From NCBI RefSeq assembly GCF_900113735.1, contig NZ_FOQM01000006.1:124001-188000 (forward strand): a DNA stretch of 64,000 nucleotides, in the 5' to 3' direction. This stretch comes from Bradyrhizobium sp. Gha. Its GTDB lineage: Bacteria > Pseudomonadota > Alphaproteobacteria > Rhizobiales > Xanthobacteraceae. Each line of letters opens with the position of its first letter. Positions within the stretch are counted from its first letter, which is position 1. The position numbers were made by a program, and so were the translations under genes. Positions 1-8,127 of the stretch are shown one piece after another. Below the pieces are notes generated by a model. It was not told the DNA's origin and searched no databases. It saw only the letters and a program-made list of their open reading frames with translations.

Positions 1-346
1 GTATTTCGGGCCAACGGAGGCGCGTGCACGCGCGGCGATGCCCCCGGCTGCGGGCTGGTGGTCGGGTACGCCTGGGATTTTGCTCGGCTCGGTCATGCGA
101 ATCATTGGCCCCACGATGGCACCGCGGGGTTGCGGAAGGGAGCCTTCATAACAGGGATTGCCGCCAATATGGGGGCGGCCGTGCCGGTTTTCCACGTGCG
201 CGGCGGGCTGATTTTGTTCCGGGAGGGTTGGCGAATTTCCCGGCCGAGCGGGCCGGAACCAATGTTCCGAGATGGCGATTGTTTCTGCAAGTGAGGCGCC
301 TCAGCCGCGCCATCGCAGACAGACAACCAAACAAGAGGTTTTGACC
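1..346. other. Left-edge stretch with no supportable gene
   Basis: I find no reading frame here with convincing protein character. The open frames on both strands overlap one another and are rich in Arg, Pro and Gly, as expected from random high-GC sequence. The stretch presumably holds the promoter and leader of the DUF1328 gene that follows. A gene continuing from left of the window cannot be excluded. Confidence 0.5.
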
Positions 347-517
347 ATGCTGAGCTGGGTTGTGACGTTTCTGGTTATCGCCCTGATCGCCGGCATCCTG
401 GGCTTTGGCGGCCTCGCCGGCGCGTCGATCGAAATCGCCAAGATCATCTTCTTCGTCGCGGTCGTCCTGTTCCTGGTCTCCGCCGTGGTCGGGCTCGCCC
501 GCGGCAGGAGGATCTAG
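347..517 (+). CDS. DUF1328 family small membrane protein
   Basis: The 56-residue protein consists of two hydrophobic segments (about residues 4-22 and 31-50) joined by a short Gly/Ala/Ser turn and ends in a basic tail, ARGRRI. This is the layout of the DUF1328 (YtjA-like) family of inner-membrane peptides, whose function is not established. I chose the ATG at 347 because the protein then begins [13 protein letters not shown], the family's usual N-terminus; an upstream in-frame extension adds non-conserved residues. The AAGAGGTTTTGACC stretch before it offers an AGAGG ribosome-binding site. A short CCTCTCCCC hairpin lies just downstream. The family call is from recognition only. Confidence 0.85.
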   Translation: MLSWVVTFLVIALIAGILGFGGLAGASIEIAKIIFFVAVVLFLVSAVVGLARGRRI

Positions 518-529
518 CGGTGATCTTCA

Positions 530-550
530 CCTCTCCCCGACGGGGAGGGG
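530..550. repeat. Short CCTCTCCCC hairpin, intergenic
   Basis: CCTCTCCCCG followed by CGGGGAGGGG forms a small inverted repeat between the DUF1328 gene and the convergent thioesterase gene. It resembles the CCTCTCCCGC hairpins near 4494, 4590, 26364 and 28061 and probably belongs to the same dispersed family. It could also act as a weak bidirectional terminator. Confidence 0.5.
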
Positions 551-571
551 TGGACGGCAGCAGCAGCCTAG

Positions 572-1072
572 CTATCTCTTCGCGGGCATCGACACGTTGC
601 GGCCGATGCCCTCGGGCCGCGCCACGGCGCCATGAGCCCTGACGACGGCCGCGATGCGCTCGCGAATGTCAGGCGGAAACGCCGCCACCTTGCGAGAGCC
701 CATGTCGATGTGCAGCGACATGTTTTCCGATGTGGCCGACAGCCAGCCTTCGGCGGCGTGACGCAGTTCCTGGAAGGTGTGCAGTCGCTTATCGTCGGCC
801 TCCAGCAGCCAGACCGAGACCTGCACGGGATCGCCGAGATGGATCTCGCGCAGATAGCGCACGTGGCATTCGGCCGTGAAGGTCGAACCGTTGCGCTCCT
901 TCATGTAAGCAGGCCCGATCCCGAGTTGCAGCCACATCTGGTCGATCGCCCGGTCGAACATCACATTGTAATAGGCCATGTTGAGATGGCCGTTATAGTC
1001 GATCCATTGCGGCTCGATCTGCATGATCGATGAGCGGAACGGCTCGGGCCTGGCGGCGGCACTTTCCGGCAT
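572..1072 (-). CDS. Acyl-CoA thioesterase of the 4HBT hot-dog family
   Basis: The 166-residue soluble protein carries the hot-dog thioesterase signature near its N-terminus: DYNGHLNMAYYNVMFD at about residues 25-40, with the Asp and the GHLN turn typical of 4-hydroxybenzoyl-CoA/YbgC-type thioesterases. The later VRYLREIHLGD segment is the next conserved strand. Such enzymes hydrolyse acyl-CoA thioesters in the cytoplasm; the substrate here cannot be read from sequence. Related proteins sit in carnitine or betaine degradation clusters, but no such genes are adjacent. It is divergent from the FAD oxidase gene, with 87 bp between start codons. An alternative start lies at Met17 (MQIEPQW). Confidence 0.8.
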   Translation of the reverse strand: MPESAAARPEPFRSSIMQIEPQWIDYNGHLNMAYYNVMFDRAIDQMWLQLGIGPAYMKERNGSTFTAECHVRYLREIHLGDPVQVSVWLLEADDKRLHTFQELRHAAEGWLSATSENMSLHIDMGSRKVAAFPPDIRERIAAVVRAHGAVARPEGIGRNVSMPAKR

Positions 1073-1159
1073 GTCTCATTCCCTGCCTATGCGTCCGGTC
1101 GCTTGACTTGACCGGTGAGATGTCCTTTGCCACGGTTTCTTCTGTCGGGAGGACGATCC

Positions 1160-2584
1160 GTGGGTACTGCTATCACCAATAATCCGCCGCGGCCGGAGCC
1201 GAAAGCCCTCGCAAGCGCGCTGGAGCAGCTTGCCGCACGCTTCGGCAACCGCCTGATCACCTCGCAGGCGGTCCGCGAGCAGCACGGCCATACCACGACA
1301 TGGATCGTCAACCAGCCGCCCGACGGCGTGGTGATGGCGCAAGAGACCGCCGACATCCAGGACGTGGTGCGGATCTGCGCGAAAAACGGCGTGCCCATCA
1401 TTCCCTTCGGTACCGGCACCTCGCTCGAAGGTCAGGTCAACGCGCCCGCCGGCGGCATCTCGATCGATTTGCGCGACATGAACAAGGTGCTCGCTGTTCA
1501 TGCCGAGGATCTCGATTGCGTGATCCAGCCCGGCGTCACCCGCAAGGCGCTCAACGAGCATCTGCGCGACCAGGGCCTGTTCTTCCCGATCGATCCCGGC
1601 GCGGATGCGTCGCTCGGCGGCATGGCCTCGACCCGCGCCTCCGGGACCAATGCGGTGCGCTACGGCACCATGCGCGACAGCGTGCTGGCGCTGAAGGTCG
1701 TCCGTGGCGACGGCGAGATCATCACGACGGGCACGCGCGCCAAGAAATCATCTGCAGGCTACGACCTGACGCATTTGTTCGTGGGTGCCGAAGGCACGCT
1801 CGGCATCATCTCCGAATTGACCATCCGCCTGCGCGGCATCCCCGAGACGATCGCGGCCGGCGCGGTATCGTTCGTGTCAGTGCACGGCGCGTGTCAGGCC
1901 GTGATCCTGGCGATCCAGACCGGCATTCCCGTGGCGCGCATCGAACTGCTCAATGCTGCGCAGGTGAAGGCCTGCAACGCCTATTCCAAGCTGACGCTGC
2001 CGGAGACGCCGCTGCTGCTGATGGAATTCCACGGCAGCGAGATCGAGGTTGCCGAGCAGTCCAAGGCCTTCGGTGAGATCGCCAGGGAGTGCGGCGGCGG
2101 CGATTTCTCCTGGACCACCAAGCCGGAGGATCGCACAAGATTGTGGCAGGCGCGGCACGACGCTTATTGGTCGGTCAAGGCGCTGCGTCCGGGCGACAGC
2201 ATCGGCGTGGTCGCAACCGACGTCTGCGTGCCGATCTCGCGGCTCGCCGATTGCGTCAGCGAGACCGAGGAAGATCTCAGGCGGCTCGACCTGCTGTCGC
2301 CGATCGTCGGCCATGTCGGGGACGGCAATTTCCATTGCTCGCTGGTGTGTGACACCAACGATGCGGCCGAGATGGCGCGCGGCGAGGAGTTCATGCATCG
2401 CCTCGTCGAGCGCGCGCAGGCGATGGACGGAACCTGCACCGGCGAGCACGGCATCGGCCAGGGCAAGCAGAAATATCTCAAGGCGGAACTCGGCCCCGAG
2501 GCGCTCGATGCGATGCGCGCGCTGAAGAAAGCGCTCGATCCGCAAAACATCTTCAATCCCGGCAAGATCGTGCCTGAAGCGTAG
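1160..2584 (+). CDS. FAD-binding oxidase, D-lactate dehydrogenase (cytochrome)/GlcD type
   Basis: The 474-residue flavoprotein has an N-terminal PCMH-type FAD domain, with IPFGTGTSLEGQ, the FFPIDPGADASLGGM stretch and NAVRYGTMRDSVL, and a C-terminal FAD-oxidase domain with VGHVGDGNFH and GTCTGEHGIGQGK. This is the vanillyl-alcohol-oxidase superfamily member that oxidises D-lactate, glycolate or other 2-hydroxyacids and passes electrons to the quinone or cytochrome pool. I chose GTG 1160 because GGGAGGA lies about 6 nt upstream; starting at 1115 would add a low-complexity extension that contains the ribosome-binding site. No glcE or glcF subunit genes follow, so a stand-alone Dld-like enzyme is more likely than a GlcDEF complex. 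Confidence 0.85.
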   Translation: MGTAITNNPPRPEPKALASALEQLAARFGNRLITSQAVREQHGHTTTWIVNQPPDGVVMAQETADIQDVVRICAKNGVPIIPFGTGTSLEGQVNAPAGGISIDLRDMNKVLAVHAEDLDCVIQPGVTRKALNEHLRDQGLFFPIDPGADASLGGMASTRASGTNAVRYGTMRDSVLALKVVRGDGEIITTGTRAKKSSAGYDLTHLFVGAEGTLGIISELTIRLRGIPETIAAGAVSFVSVHGACQAVILAIQTGIPVARIELLNAAQVKACNAYSKLTLPETPLLLMEFHGSEIEVAEQSKAFGEIARECGGGDFSWTTKPEDRTRLWQARHDAYWSVKALRPGDSIGVVATDVCVPISRLADCVSETEEDLRRLDLLSPIVGHVGDGNFHCSLVCDTNDAAEMARGEEFMHRLVERAQAMDGTCTGEHGIGQGKQKYLKAELGPEALDAMRALKKALDPQNIFNPGKIVPEA

Positions 2585-2677
2585 CGGCCTGTCGCAACGC
2601 AGCCGCGGGAACTTTCGGCAAGCGGGCCGGTTCCAATTCCCGACACGTCTCAATGGCACTCGCGGGAGGATGGGATA

Positions 2678-4012
2678 TTGCGAACCGTCATTGGAATTGC
2701 CGTGATGGCGCTTGCATGCATGCTGGCCGGCACGGCTCTGGGCAAGGGCGGGGGTGGTGGTCATGGCGGCGGCGGTCATGGCGGTGGCGGTCATGGCGGT
2801 GGGCACGGAGGCGGTCACGGCGGCGGCCACCATTTTGGTGGCGGCCATTTTGGCGGTCATGGCTTTGGGCACGCGCATGGCGGGGGAGGGCATCATGGCG
2901 GACTCCACCTCGCAACAGGAGCTCGACATGGTGGGCCGAGCTTCGGTCAGATCCGTAATGCAGCCGTCCGCCCTGCGAATTTGCGTAACGCCTTCAACTT
3001 CCACGCCGGTACCTTCCGCAATGGCCGGCTGATCGGCAATCCGGCGGCGCGAGCCCAGATCGCAGCGGCCGCCGCGCTGGCGGGCTGGCAAGGCGCCGGC
3101 AGCGGATGGTGGCAGCATCCGGGCGGCGGTTATGGCTGGGTCGGACCGTTGTTCTGGCCGTTCGCCTATAACGACTTCTACGACTACGCGATCTGGGGCG
3201 ACGGTCTCGGCTTCTGGGGCTACGGTTATCCGGACATCTATGCCGGCATCTTCGGCCCCTATGGCTACGACGGTCTCGCGACCTATCTGCCGCAGCGACC
3301 GCAGGGGCGGCGACATGCGCGAGGCGTTGCGCTTGATCAGCTTTGCGGCAGCGACCGACGCGAAATCGTCGGTCTGCCGATCGACCAGATTGCCGCAGCG
3401 GTGCAACCGACCGAAGCGCAAGGCGCAAGCCTTGACGAGCTAAGCAATGCTTCGATCGATGCGGCCGGGATGATCCGTGCCTCCTGCCCGACGCAAGTCG
3501 CCGCGACCGCGCCCGGCCGGCTGGCAGCGATGCAGCTGCGCATCGAGGCGATGGAGAAGGCCGTCGATCTCGTTCAACCTGCCCTCGACAAATTCTACGG
3601 CTCACTCACTGACGAACAGAAGGCGCGCTTCAATGCGCTGGCCGAGGATCAGCGTCATGCCACGGCGTCCAACGATAGCGGGGGATCGCTGGTCCAGAAT
3701 TGCGGAGCGTCCTCTGCGCTCGATTGGCCTGGCGCCGACATCGAGGCGAGGCTGCATCCCAACGAGACCCAGCGCGCCGCGCTGCAGGTGCTTCAGGATA
3801 CCAGCGCCAAGGTCAGCTCATCTCTGAAGGCGGCGTGTCAGCCTGGCGACGTGATGACGCCGCCGGCGCGCATGGCCGCGGTCCGCAAGCGGCTCGAAAT
3901 CATGCTCGAGGGCGTCAAGTCGGTACGCGCGGCGCTGGAGGATTTTTACGCGACGCTGAACGACGAGCAGAAGGCGCAGTTCGAGTCCATCGGACCACGT
4001 CGAACATCCTGA
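2678..4012 (+). CDS. Gly/His-rich exported protein with LTxxQ (Spy/CpxP-like) motifs
   Basis: The protein (444 residues from TTG 2678, with GGGAGGA 7 nt upstream) starts with a short signal-like segment, VIGIAVMALACMLAGTALG. A region of about 60 residues made almost entirely of Gly and His follows, then a Trp/Tyr/Gly-rich middle. The C-terminal half has two copies of an alpha-helical unit ending in LTDEQKARFN and LNDEQKAQFE, the LTxxQ motif of the periplasmic Spy/CpxP superfamily. Each unit is preceded by a Cys-containing segment. Spy-like proteins bind unfolded proteins or sense envelope stress. The His-rich tract could bind Zn, Ni or Cu, but that is inference. No metal genes are adjacent. 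Confidence 0.7.
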   Translation: MRTVIGIAVMALACMLAGTALGKGGGGGHGGGGHGGGGHGGGHGGGHGGGHHFGGGHFGGHGFGHAHGGGGHHGGLHLATGARHGGPSFGQIRNAAVRPANLRNAFNFHAGTFRNGRLIGNPAARAQIAAAAALAGWQGAGSGWWQHPGGGYGWVGPLFWPFAYNDFYDYAIWGDGLGFWGYGYPDIYAGIFGPYGYDGLATYLPQRPQGRRHARGVALDQLCGSDRREIVGLPIDQIAAAVQPTEAQGASLDELSNASIDAAGMIRASCPTQVAATAPGRLAAMQLRIEAMEKAVDLVQPALDKFYGSLTDEQKARFNALAEDQRHATASNDSGGSLVQNCGASSALDWPGADIEARLHPNETQRAALQVLQDTSAKVSSSLKAACQPGDVMTPPARMAAVRKRLEIMLEGVKSVRAALEDFYATLNDEQKAQFESIGPRRTS

Positions 4013-4093
4013 ATGCGCTCGGCGACGGGGCGTGGTGCAAAAATCGTCTCGCCGATCTATGCTGAGTGGGCCTGAAGCGGAAGACGGCGTGGA

Positions 4094-4462
4094 ATGGCGA
4101 TGAAGTGGTTCGCGCGCAAGGCGCGGAAGGACATCTGGGACGAAGCGATCGAATGGCCGCTCGGCGACATCGAAGCCGCCGCGCGCATCCGCGCCATTTG
4201 TGATGCTGCGGCCCAGAGCGCCGCCGGCTCCGCGCGAAACGACGACGGCGAGAGTGCGCGCTATGAGCGCGCCGCAAAGGTCGCGATGGAAATTGCGATG
4301 AAGATATCCGACGGCCTGATACGCGACGACGCGGTGCATCGCATCGTCGATCTCTGCATGACCGCGAACGACCTCAAGACGGCGCAGATCCTGTTCCGCG
4401 CGATCCACGCCAGTTGGATCCGCGAAACGGCGCAGCGGGATCATCCCGGGCTGGCGCAGTAA
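4094..4462 (+). CDS. Hypothetical protein, helical, about 120 residues
   Basis: I do not recognise a family. The 122-residue product is predominantly charged and helical, with no signal peptide or membrane segment. Segments such as SARYERAAKVAMEIAMKIS and DLKTAQILFRAIHAS look like amphipathic helices. Codon composition resembles the neighbouring genes, which supports real coding. The ATG at 4094 is followed two codons later by another (4100, MKWFARK); neither has a clear ribosome-binding site. It lies 81 nt after the LTxxQ protein gene in the same direction and may be cotranscribed with it. A cluster of hairpin repeats follows. Confidence 0.55.
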   Translation: MAMKWFARKARKDIWDEAIEWPLGDIEAAARIRAICDAAAQSAAGSARNDDGESARYERAAKVAMEIAMKISDGLIRDDAVHRIVDLCMTANDLKTAQILFRAIHASWIRETAQRDHPGLAQ

Positions 4463-4493
4463 CCGCGATCGCTTCCACGAAGCAAGGTGCGCT

Positions 4494-4612
4494 CCCTCTC
4501 CCGCTTGCGGGAGAGGGCTGGGGAGAGGGTTCTCTCCTCATCGGGACAATCCCCAACAGGAAAAAGCCCTCACCCGGCGCTCCGCGCCGACCTCTCCCGC
4601 AAGCGGAGAGGT
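4494..4612. repeat. Paired CCTCTCCCGC hairpin repeats
   Basis: Two inverted repeats flank about 70 bp: CCCTCTCCCGC-TT-GCGGGAGAGGG at 4494-4517 and ACCTCTCCCGC-AA-GCGGAGAGGT near 4590-4612. Between them lie GGGGAGAGGG and CCCTCACCC, which can also pair. The unit sits between convergent genes and has the look of a dispersed intergenic palindromic element. Similar single hairpins occur at 530, 26364 and 28058. No protein is encoded. Confidence 0.75.
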
Positions 4613-4642
4613 GCAAGCGGGCCAATGCAATGCGATCAGGCG

Positions 4643-6304
4643 CTACTTCGCCAGTCTGTGCACGGCCTCGTCCACGCTGTGGAAGACGTGCTCCCTCGGC
4701 AGGACATCGAACAATTTGAAACGCTCGAACGCGTCCTGTGCGCGCACCGATTCCAGCCGGGCCACCGCGACCGTGACGCCTTGCGCGCTGCACGCCTTGA
4801 AGATGTCGAGCAGGATCTGCGCGGCGGTGAAGTCGATCTCGACCATGCCACTCGCCTCCAGCACCAGCAATTGCGGCGTGGCTGCCGTGATGACCTTGCT
4901 CACGTCGCTGCGGAAAGCCGGCGCGTTGAGGAAGGACAGCGGCGCCTGAAGTCCGATCACCGCGACGCCATTGACGCGCTCGCCGGTGATATGCGGATGC
5001 GCCGGCCACCAGATCGTGGTGCCCGGCACGCGCTCGAACTCAACCAGTCTGGCGCGCATGGTGCTCCAGATGCCGTGCAGCAGCGAGAGCATGATGCCCA
5101 GGAATGCGCCCTGCTGGATCGGCAGCACGATGATCAGTGCGGCGGTGGTGACGATCAGCAGGAATTCGCTGAACGACTGGCGGTAGATCGTGACGATCTG
5201 CTTCACACGGATGATCCGTAGCGCGACGAACAGCAGGATGCCGCCGAGGGCTGCGTCAGGCACATGGCGCAACAATCCCGTTCCGAGGGCGAGCAACAAC
5301 AGCACGATCACGGCCGCCGCAAGCCCTGCGAGCTGCGATTGTCCGCCCGTCTCGGCGACGATGCCCGTGCGCGGCGGGCTGGCGTTGACCGGGAACGCGC
5401 CGAACAGACCCGATAATACGCTGCCGGCGCCGGCGCCGGCAAAGTCGCGATCGACATCGGCGGGCTTGTCGGGATCGGACGGGAAGGACCGCGTGGTGGC
5501 CGCGGTCTGCACCATCACGACGACGGTGATCACGAAGGCGAGGGGAACGAGTCGGACCCATAGCTCCGGCGCCAGATCAGGGAAGGTCGGCCGCGGCAGC
5601 GTGCCGGGTACCACGCCGACGACGTTGACGCCCTTGCTCTCGAGGCCGAGCGCGATCGTCGCCAGCGTGGCGGCAACGAGCCCGATCAGCGCGCCCGGGA
5701 TTTTCGGGCTGATGCTCTCGGAAACGAAGACCACCGCCAGCACGCCGAAGCCAATGCAGAACGTGACAGGATTGGTGCGGCCGATCTCGGTTGCAAGCAC
5801 GCCGATGCGATCGAGCGTCGGTCCGCTTGGCGATTCCAGGCCCAGCACGCCAGGCAATTGCGACACGATGATATGGACGGAAATGCCGGCGAGAAAGCCG
5901 ATCATCACCGGCATCGACAACAGGTTCGCGATGCCGCCGAGCCGGAACGAGCCGCCGGCGAGCATCATCGCGCCGACCATCAAGGCCAGCGCGATCGCAA
6001 GGCTCTGATATTCAGGCGAGCCGGCCGCTGCGAGCGCGGCAAGGCCGCCGGCAAAGATCGGCGTGATCGTGGAATCGGCGCCGCAGGAGAGGAAGCGATT
6101 GCCGCCGAGCAGCGCAAAACCGAGCGAGCCCGCCATGAACGCGAAGAATCCGATCTGCGGCGCGAAGCCGCCGAGCCTCGCGGTCGCCATCTGCTCGGGG
6201 ATCGCGATGGCCGCGAGCGTCAGCCCCGCCAAGAGGTCGCCGGGCAGGGAATAGGATGCGAGCGAGCGGAAGACCGGCCATGCGTGCTTGGCGTCGTTTG
6301 GCAT
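4643..6304 (-). CDS. SulP family inorganic anion transporter with STAS domain
   Basis: The 553-residue integral membrane protein has ten or more hydrophobic segments spanning about residues 15-415, including the SulP N-terminal signature LPGDLLAGLTLAAIAIPEQMA. A C-terminal cytosolic STAS domain follows (about 435-550, with VNGVAVIGLQAPLSFLNAP and VLEASGMVEIDFTA). SulP proteins move sulfate, bicarbonate or other anions by symport or exchange; substrate cannot be assigned. No carbonic anhydrase or sulfate assimilation gene is adjacent. The family usually has Pro-Tyr in the first helix where this protein has IPEQM. Ends close to the hairpin repeats. Confidence 0.88.
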   Translation of the reverse strand: MPNDAKHAWPVFRSLASYSLPGDLLAGLTLAAIAIPEQMATARLGGFAPQIGFFAFMAGSLGFALLGGNRFLSCGADSTITPIFAGGLAALAAAGSPEYQSLAIALALMVGAMMLAGGSFRLGGIANLLSMPVMIGFLAGISVHIIVSQLPGVLGLESPSGPTLDRIGVLATEIGRTNPVTFCIGFGVLAVVFVSESISPKIPGALIGLVAATLATIALGLESKGVNVVGVVPGTLPRPTFPDLAPELWVRLVPLAFVITVVVMVQTAATTRSFPSDPDKPADVDRDFAGAGAGSVLSGLFGAFPVNASPPRTGIVAETGGQSQLAGLAAAVIVLLLLALGTGLLRHVPDAALGGILLFVALRIIRVKQIVTIYRQSFSEFLLIVTTAALIIVLPIQQGAFLGIMLSLLHGIWSTMRARLVEFERVPGTTIWWPAHPHITGERVNGVAVIGLQAPLSFLNAPAFRSDVSKVITAATPQLLVLEASGMVEIDFTAAQILLDIFKACSAQGVTVAVARLESVRAQDAFERFKLFDVLPREHVFHSVDEAVHRLAK

Positions 6305-6386
6305 CGACGAAAAATCCCCGAACGTCCTGAGTCTGTCGATCAGACTACAGCATTTCCGGAAGAGAGGCAGGGTGCGGCCTCTCTAT

Positions 6387-6468
6387 CGTCATTGCGAGCG
6401 GAGCGAAGCAATCGAGAATCCCTCCGCGGAAAGAGACTCTGGATTGCTTCGCTCCGCTCGCAATGACG
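6387..6468. repeat. 27-bp perfect inverted repeat, intergenic hairpin
   Basis: Arms at 6387-6413 (beginning CGTCATTGCGAGCGG) and 6442-6468 (ending CCGCTCGCAATGACG) are exact reverse complements separated by 28 nt. The element fills the gap between the caspase-like gene and the SulP gene, both on the minus strand. Its sequence resembles dispersed palindromes common between genes in Bradyrhizobium-type genomes. It could block or attenuate read-through; no T-tract is present. Confidence 0.8.
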
Positions 6469-6505
6469 GAGGGCAAGTTCGCCCTCCGCTTCGCGATCGG
6501 TGATC

Positions 6506-7996
6506 TCAGTATCTGTTACTGCGGCCGTAATCGCCGTGCCCCATCTCGCCGCCGCGGCCGCCGCCGCCCATCCCCATGCCGATGCCAATCCCGATGCCGA
6601 TGCCTTGCATCACGGCGCCGGGCGGCGGGCCTTGCGGCGGCGCGCGTTCGACGACAACCTCGTCAGGCGGTGGCCGGCGCTTCGGCGGCGTGTCGACGAC
6701 CTTGCGCTTTGCCGGCGGTGGCGTGTCGTCGACGCGCTTCTTGATGACAGGCGCAACCGTCGGATTGATCGGCGTGGCCGGCGGCGTCGGGGCCGAGCAG
6801 GGGCAGGTCGGCGCCATGGCGACGGCAACCGGGACAGCGGCGGCCGCAACCGGCAAGGCATAATTGCGGTTCTGCACGCGGAGCAGCAGCCGGCGCGCGG
6901 TGGCGGCGAGATCGCTGCTGTCCCAATTCGCGAGATAAGCCTCGTAGGAGGCGCGGGTGTTGATCGCCACCGCGCGGTCCCATGCCAGCATCTGGCGCCG
7001 CCGCTCCAGCACCGTGCGCAGCCGCGGGGTGCGGATGTCCTGCGCGTACAGCTCGATATAGGCCTGATACGCAGGCACGGTGTCGTCGGCGATCACGAGA
7101 TCATAGGCGACCTTGGCGTCCTTGCCCTGCAGATCCTTGCGCCAGTCCTCGACGCTGCGGGTGGCGCTGGCGAGCGCCATCGCGTTGGCGCCGGGAGCAG
7201 CAGGCGGCTGGTTGCTGCTCTCGCCGAAGAACCTGAAGTCTGTGGTCAGCGACGAGCTTTCCCAGGGGATCTGCCGCCCGTCGGTGGATTGCGCCACCGC
7301 GATGCGGATGCGCTTGAACACTTCCTCGATCGGGATGTTCGGTTGCCTGGCGACGGTCAGTGCGGCCGTGGTGTAGGGACTGTCGGCGCCCGAGCCGTCC
7401 TCGGCTTCGGCCCCTGGCGAGGTCGAATATGAAATAAAGGAGCCCGGTGCACCCGCCTTGGTGTCGACGATGGCGAGGCCATGGCCGGCGCCTGACAGCG
7501 CCGGGAAGGGATTGTTGCGGCAGGCATCGAGCATGAAGATGCGGGCCCGCGTCGGCAGCGCGCCGAGCGTATTGAGCAGATCGTTGAGCCGCACGCCCTG
7601 CAGCGGAATGTCGGCCTCGCGCTTGGGATCGAGATCGACAGGCACGAGATAGTTCTCGCCGTCGATCTGCAGGCCGTGGCCGGCATAGAACACCAGCGCG
7701 ATGGTGTCGGCGCCGCTGGCGCTGACTTTGCCGGCGAAGTCCGAGATCGCCTGGCGCATCTCGTTCTGCGCGAGGTTCGGCGCTGCGGTGACGGTGAAGC
7801 CGGCATTGCCGAGCAGTTCGGCCATGCCCTTGGCGTCATTGGCGGCATTGGGCAGCTCCGGCACCGTACGATAGGCGGATTGGCCGATCACCAGCGCGAG
7901 CCGGGCTTCGGCTGCAGCCTGGGACGGCGTCATCAACTGAGTGAGCGCAACGAGACCGGAGGCAAGAACTAATTGACGAAGAAGTGGGCGGCGCAT
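6506..7996 (-). CDS. Secreted caspase-fold peptidase (C14) with Pro- and Gly/Met-rich tail
   Basis: The 496-residue protein has a signal peptide (about residues 1-29, ending SQAAAEA) followed by a caspase p20-like domain (about 30-230). It opens with RLALVIGQSAYRTVPELPNA and carries the catalytic His in FYAGHG (His107) and Cys in LDACRNNPF (Cys159). The dyad is intact, so it is likely active against peptides after a basic or other P1 residue. The middle region is helical and the C-terminus is Pro/Lys-rich, then a Gly/Ile/Met run. Related alphaproteobacterial proteins are annotated as caspase family or metacaspase-like; their physiological substrates are not established. No toxin partner or defence gene is adjacent. 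Confidence 0.85.
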   Translation of the reverse strand: MRRPLLRQLVLASGLVALTQLMTPSQAAAEARLALVIGQSAYRTVPELPNAANDAKGMAELLGNAGFTVTAAPNLAQNEMRQAISDFAGKVSASGADTIALVFYAGHGLQIDGENYLVPVDLDPKREADIPLQGVRLNDLLNTLGALPTRARIFMLDACRNNPFPALSGAGHGLAIVDTKAGAPGSFISYSTSPGAEAEDGSGADSPYTTAALTVARQPNIPIEEVFKRIRIAVAQSTDGRQIPWESSSLTTDFRFFGESSNQPPAAPGANAMALASATRSVEDWRKDLQGKDAKVAYDLVIADDTVPAYQAYIELYAQDIRTPRLRTVLERRRQMLAWDRAVAINTRASYEAYLANWDSSDLAATARRLLLRVQNRNYALPVAAAAVPVAVAMAPTCPCSAPTPPATPINPTVAPVIKKRVDDTPPPAKRKVVDTPPKRRPPPDEVVVERAPPQGPPPGAVMQGIGIGIGIGMGMGGGGRGGEMGHGDYGRSNRY

Positions 7997-8127
7997 GGTG
8001 TCACCTCCATCGGCAATGGCGCGAGGATGCCTCCTTCTCTAGTCGACCGCCATTGCTCTGTCTGTGCGCTAGCTCACGCTCGAGCAGATCGGGGAGGCAT
8101 CTGCCGAGCTGACGCGTCATTGCCACG

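Noticed and set aside
24..344. Arg-rich frame at the left edge
   Set aside because: Overlaps other open frames on both strands and lacks any family signature.
1877..3421. Long minus-strand open frame opposite the FAD oxidase and LTxxQ genes
   Set aside because: It is antisense to two well-supported genes; the Arg/Pro/Ala-rich translation is typical shadow of GC-rich codons.
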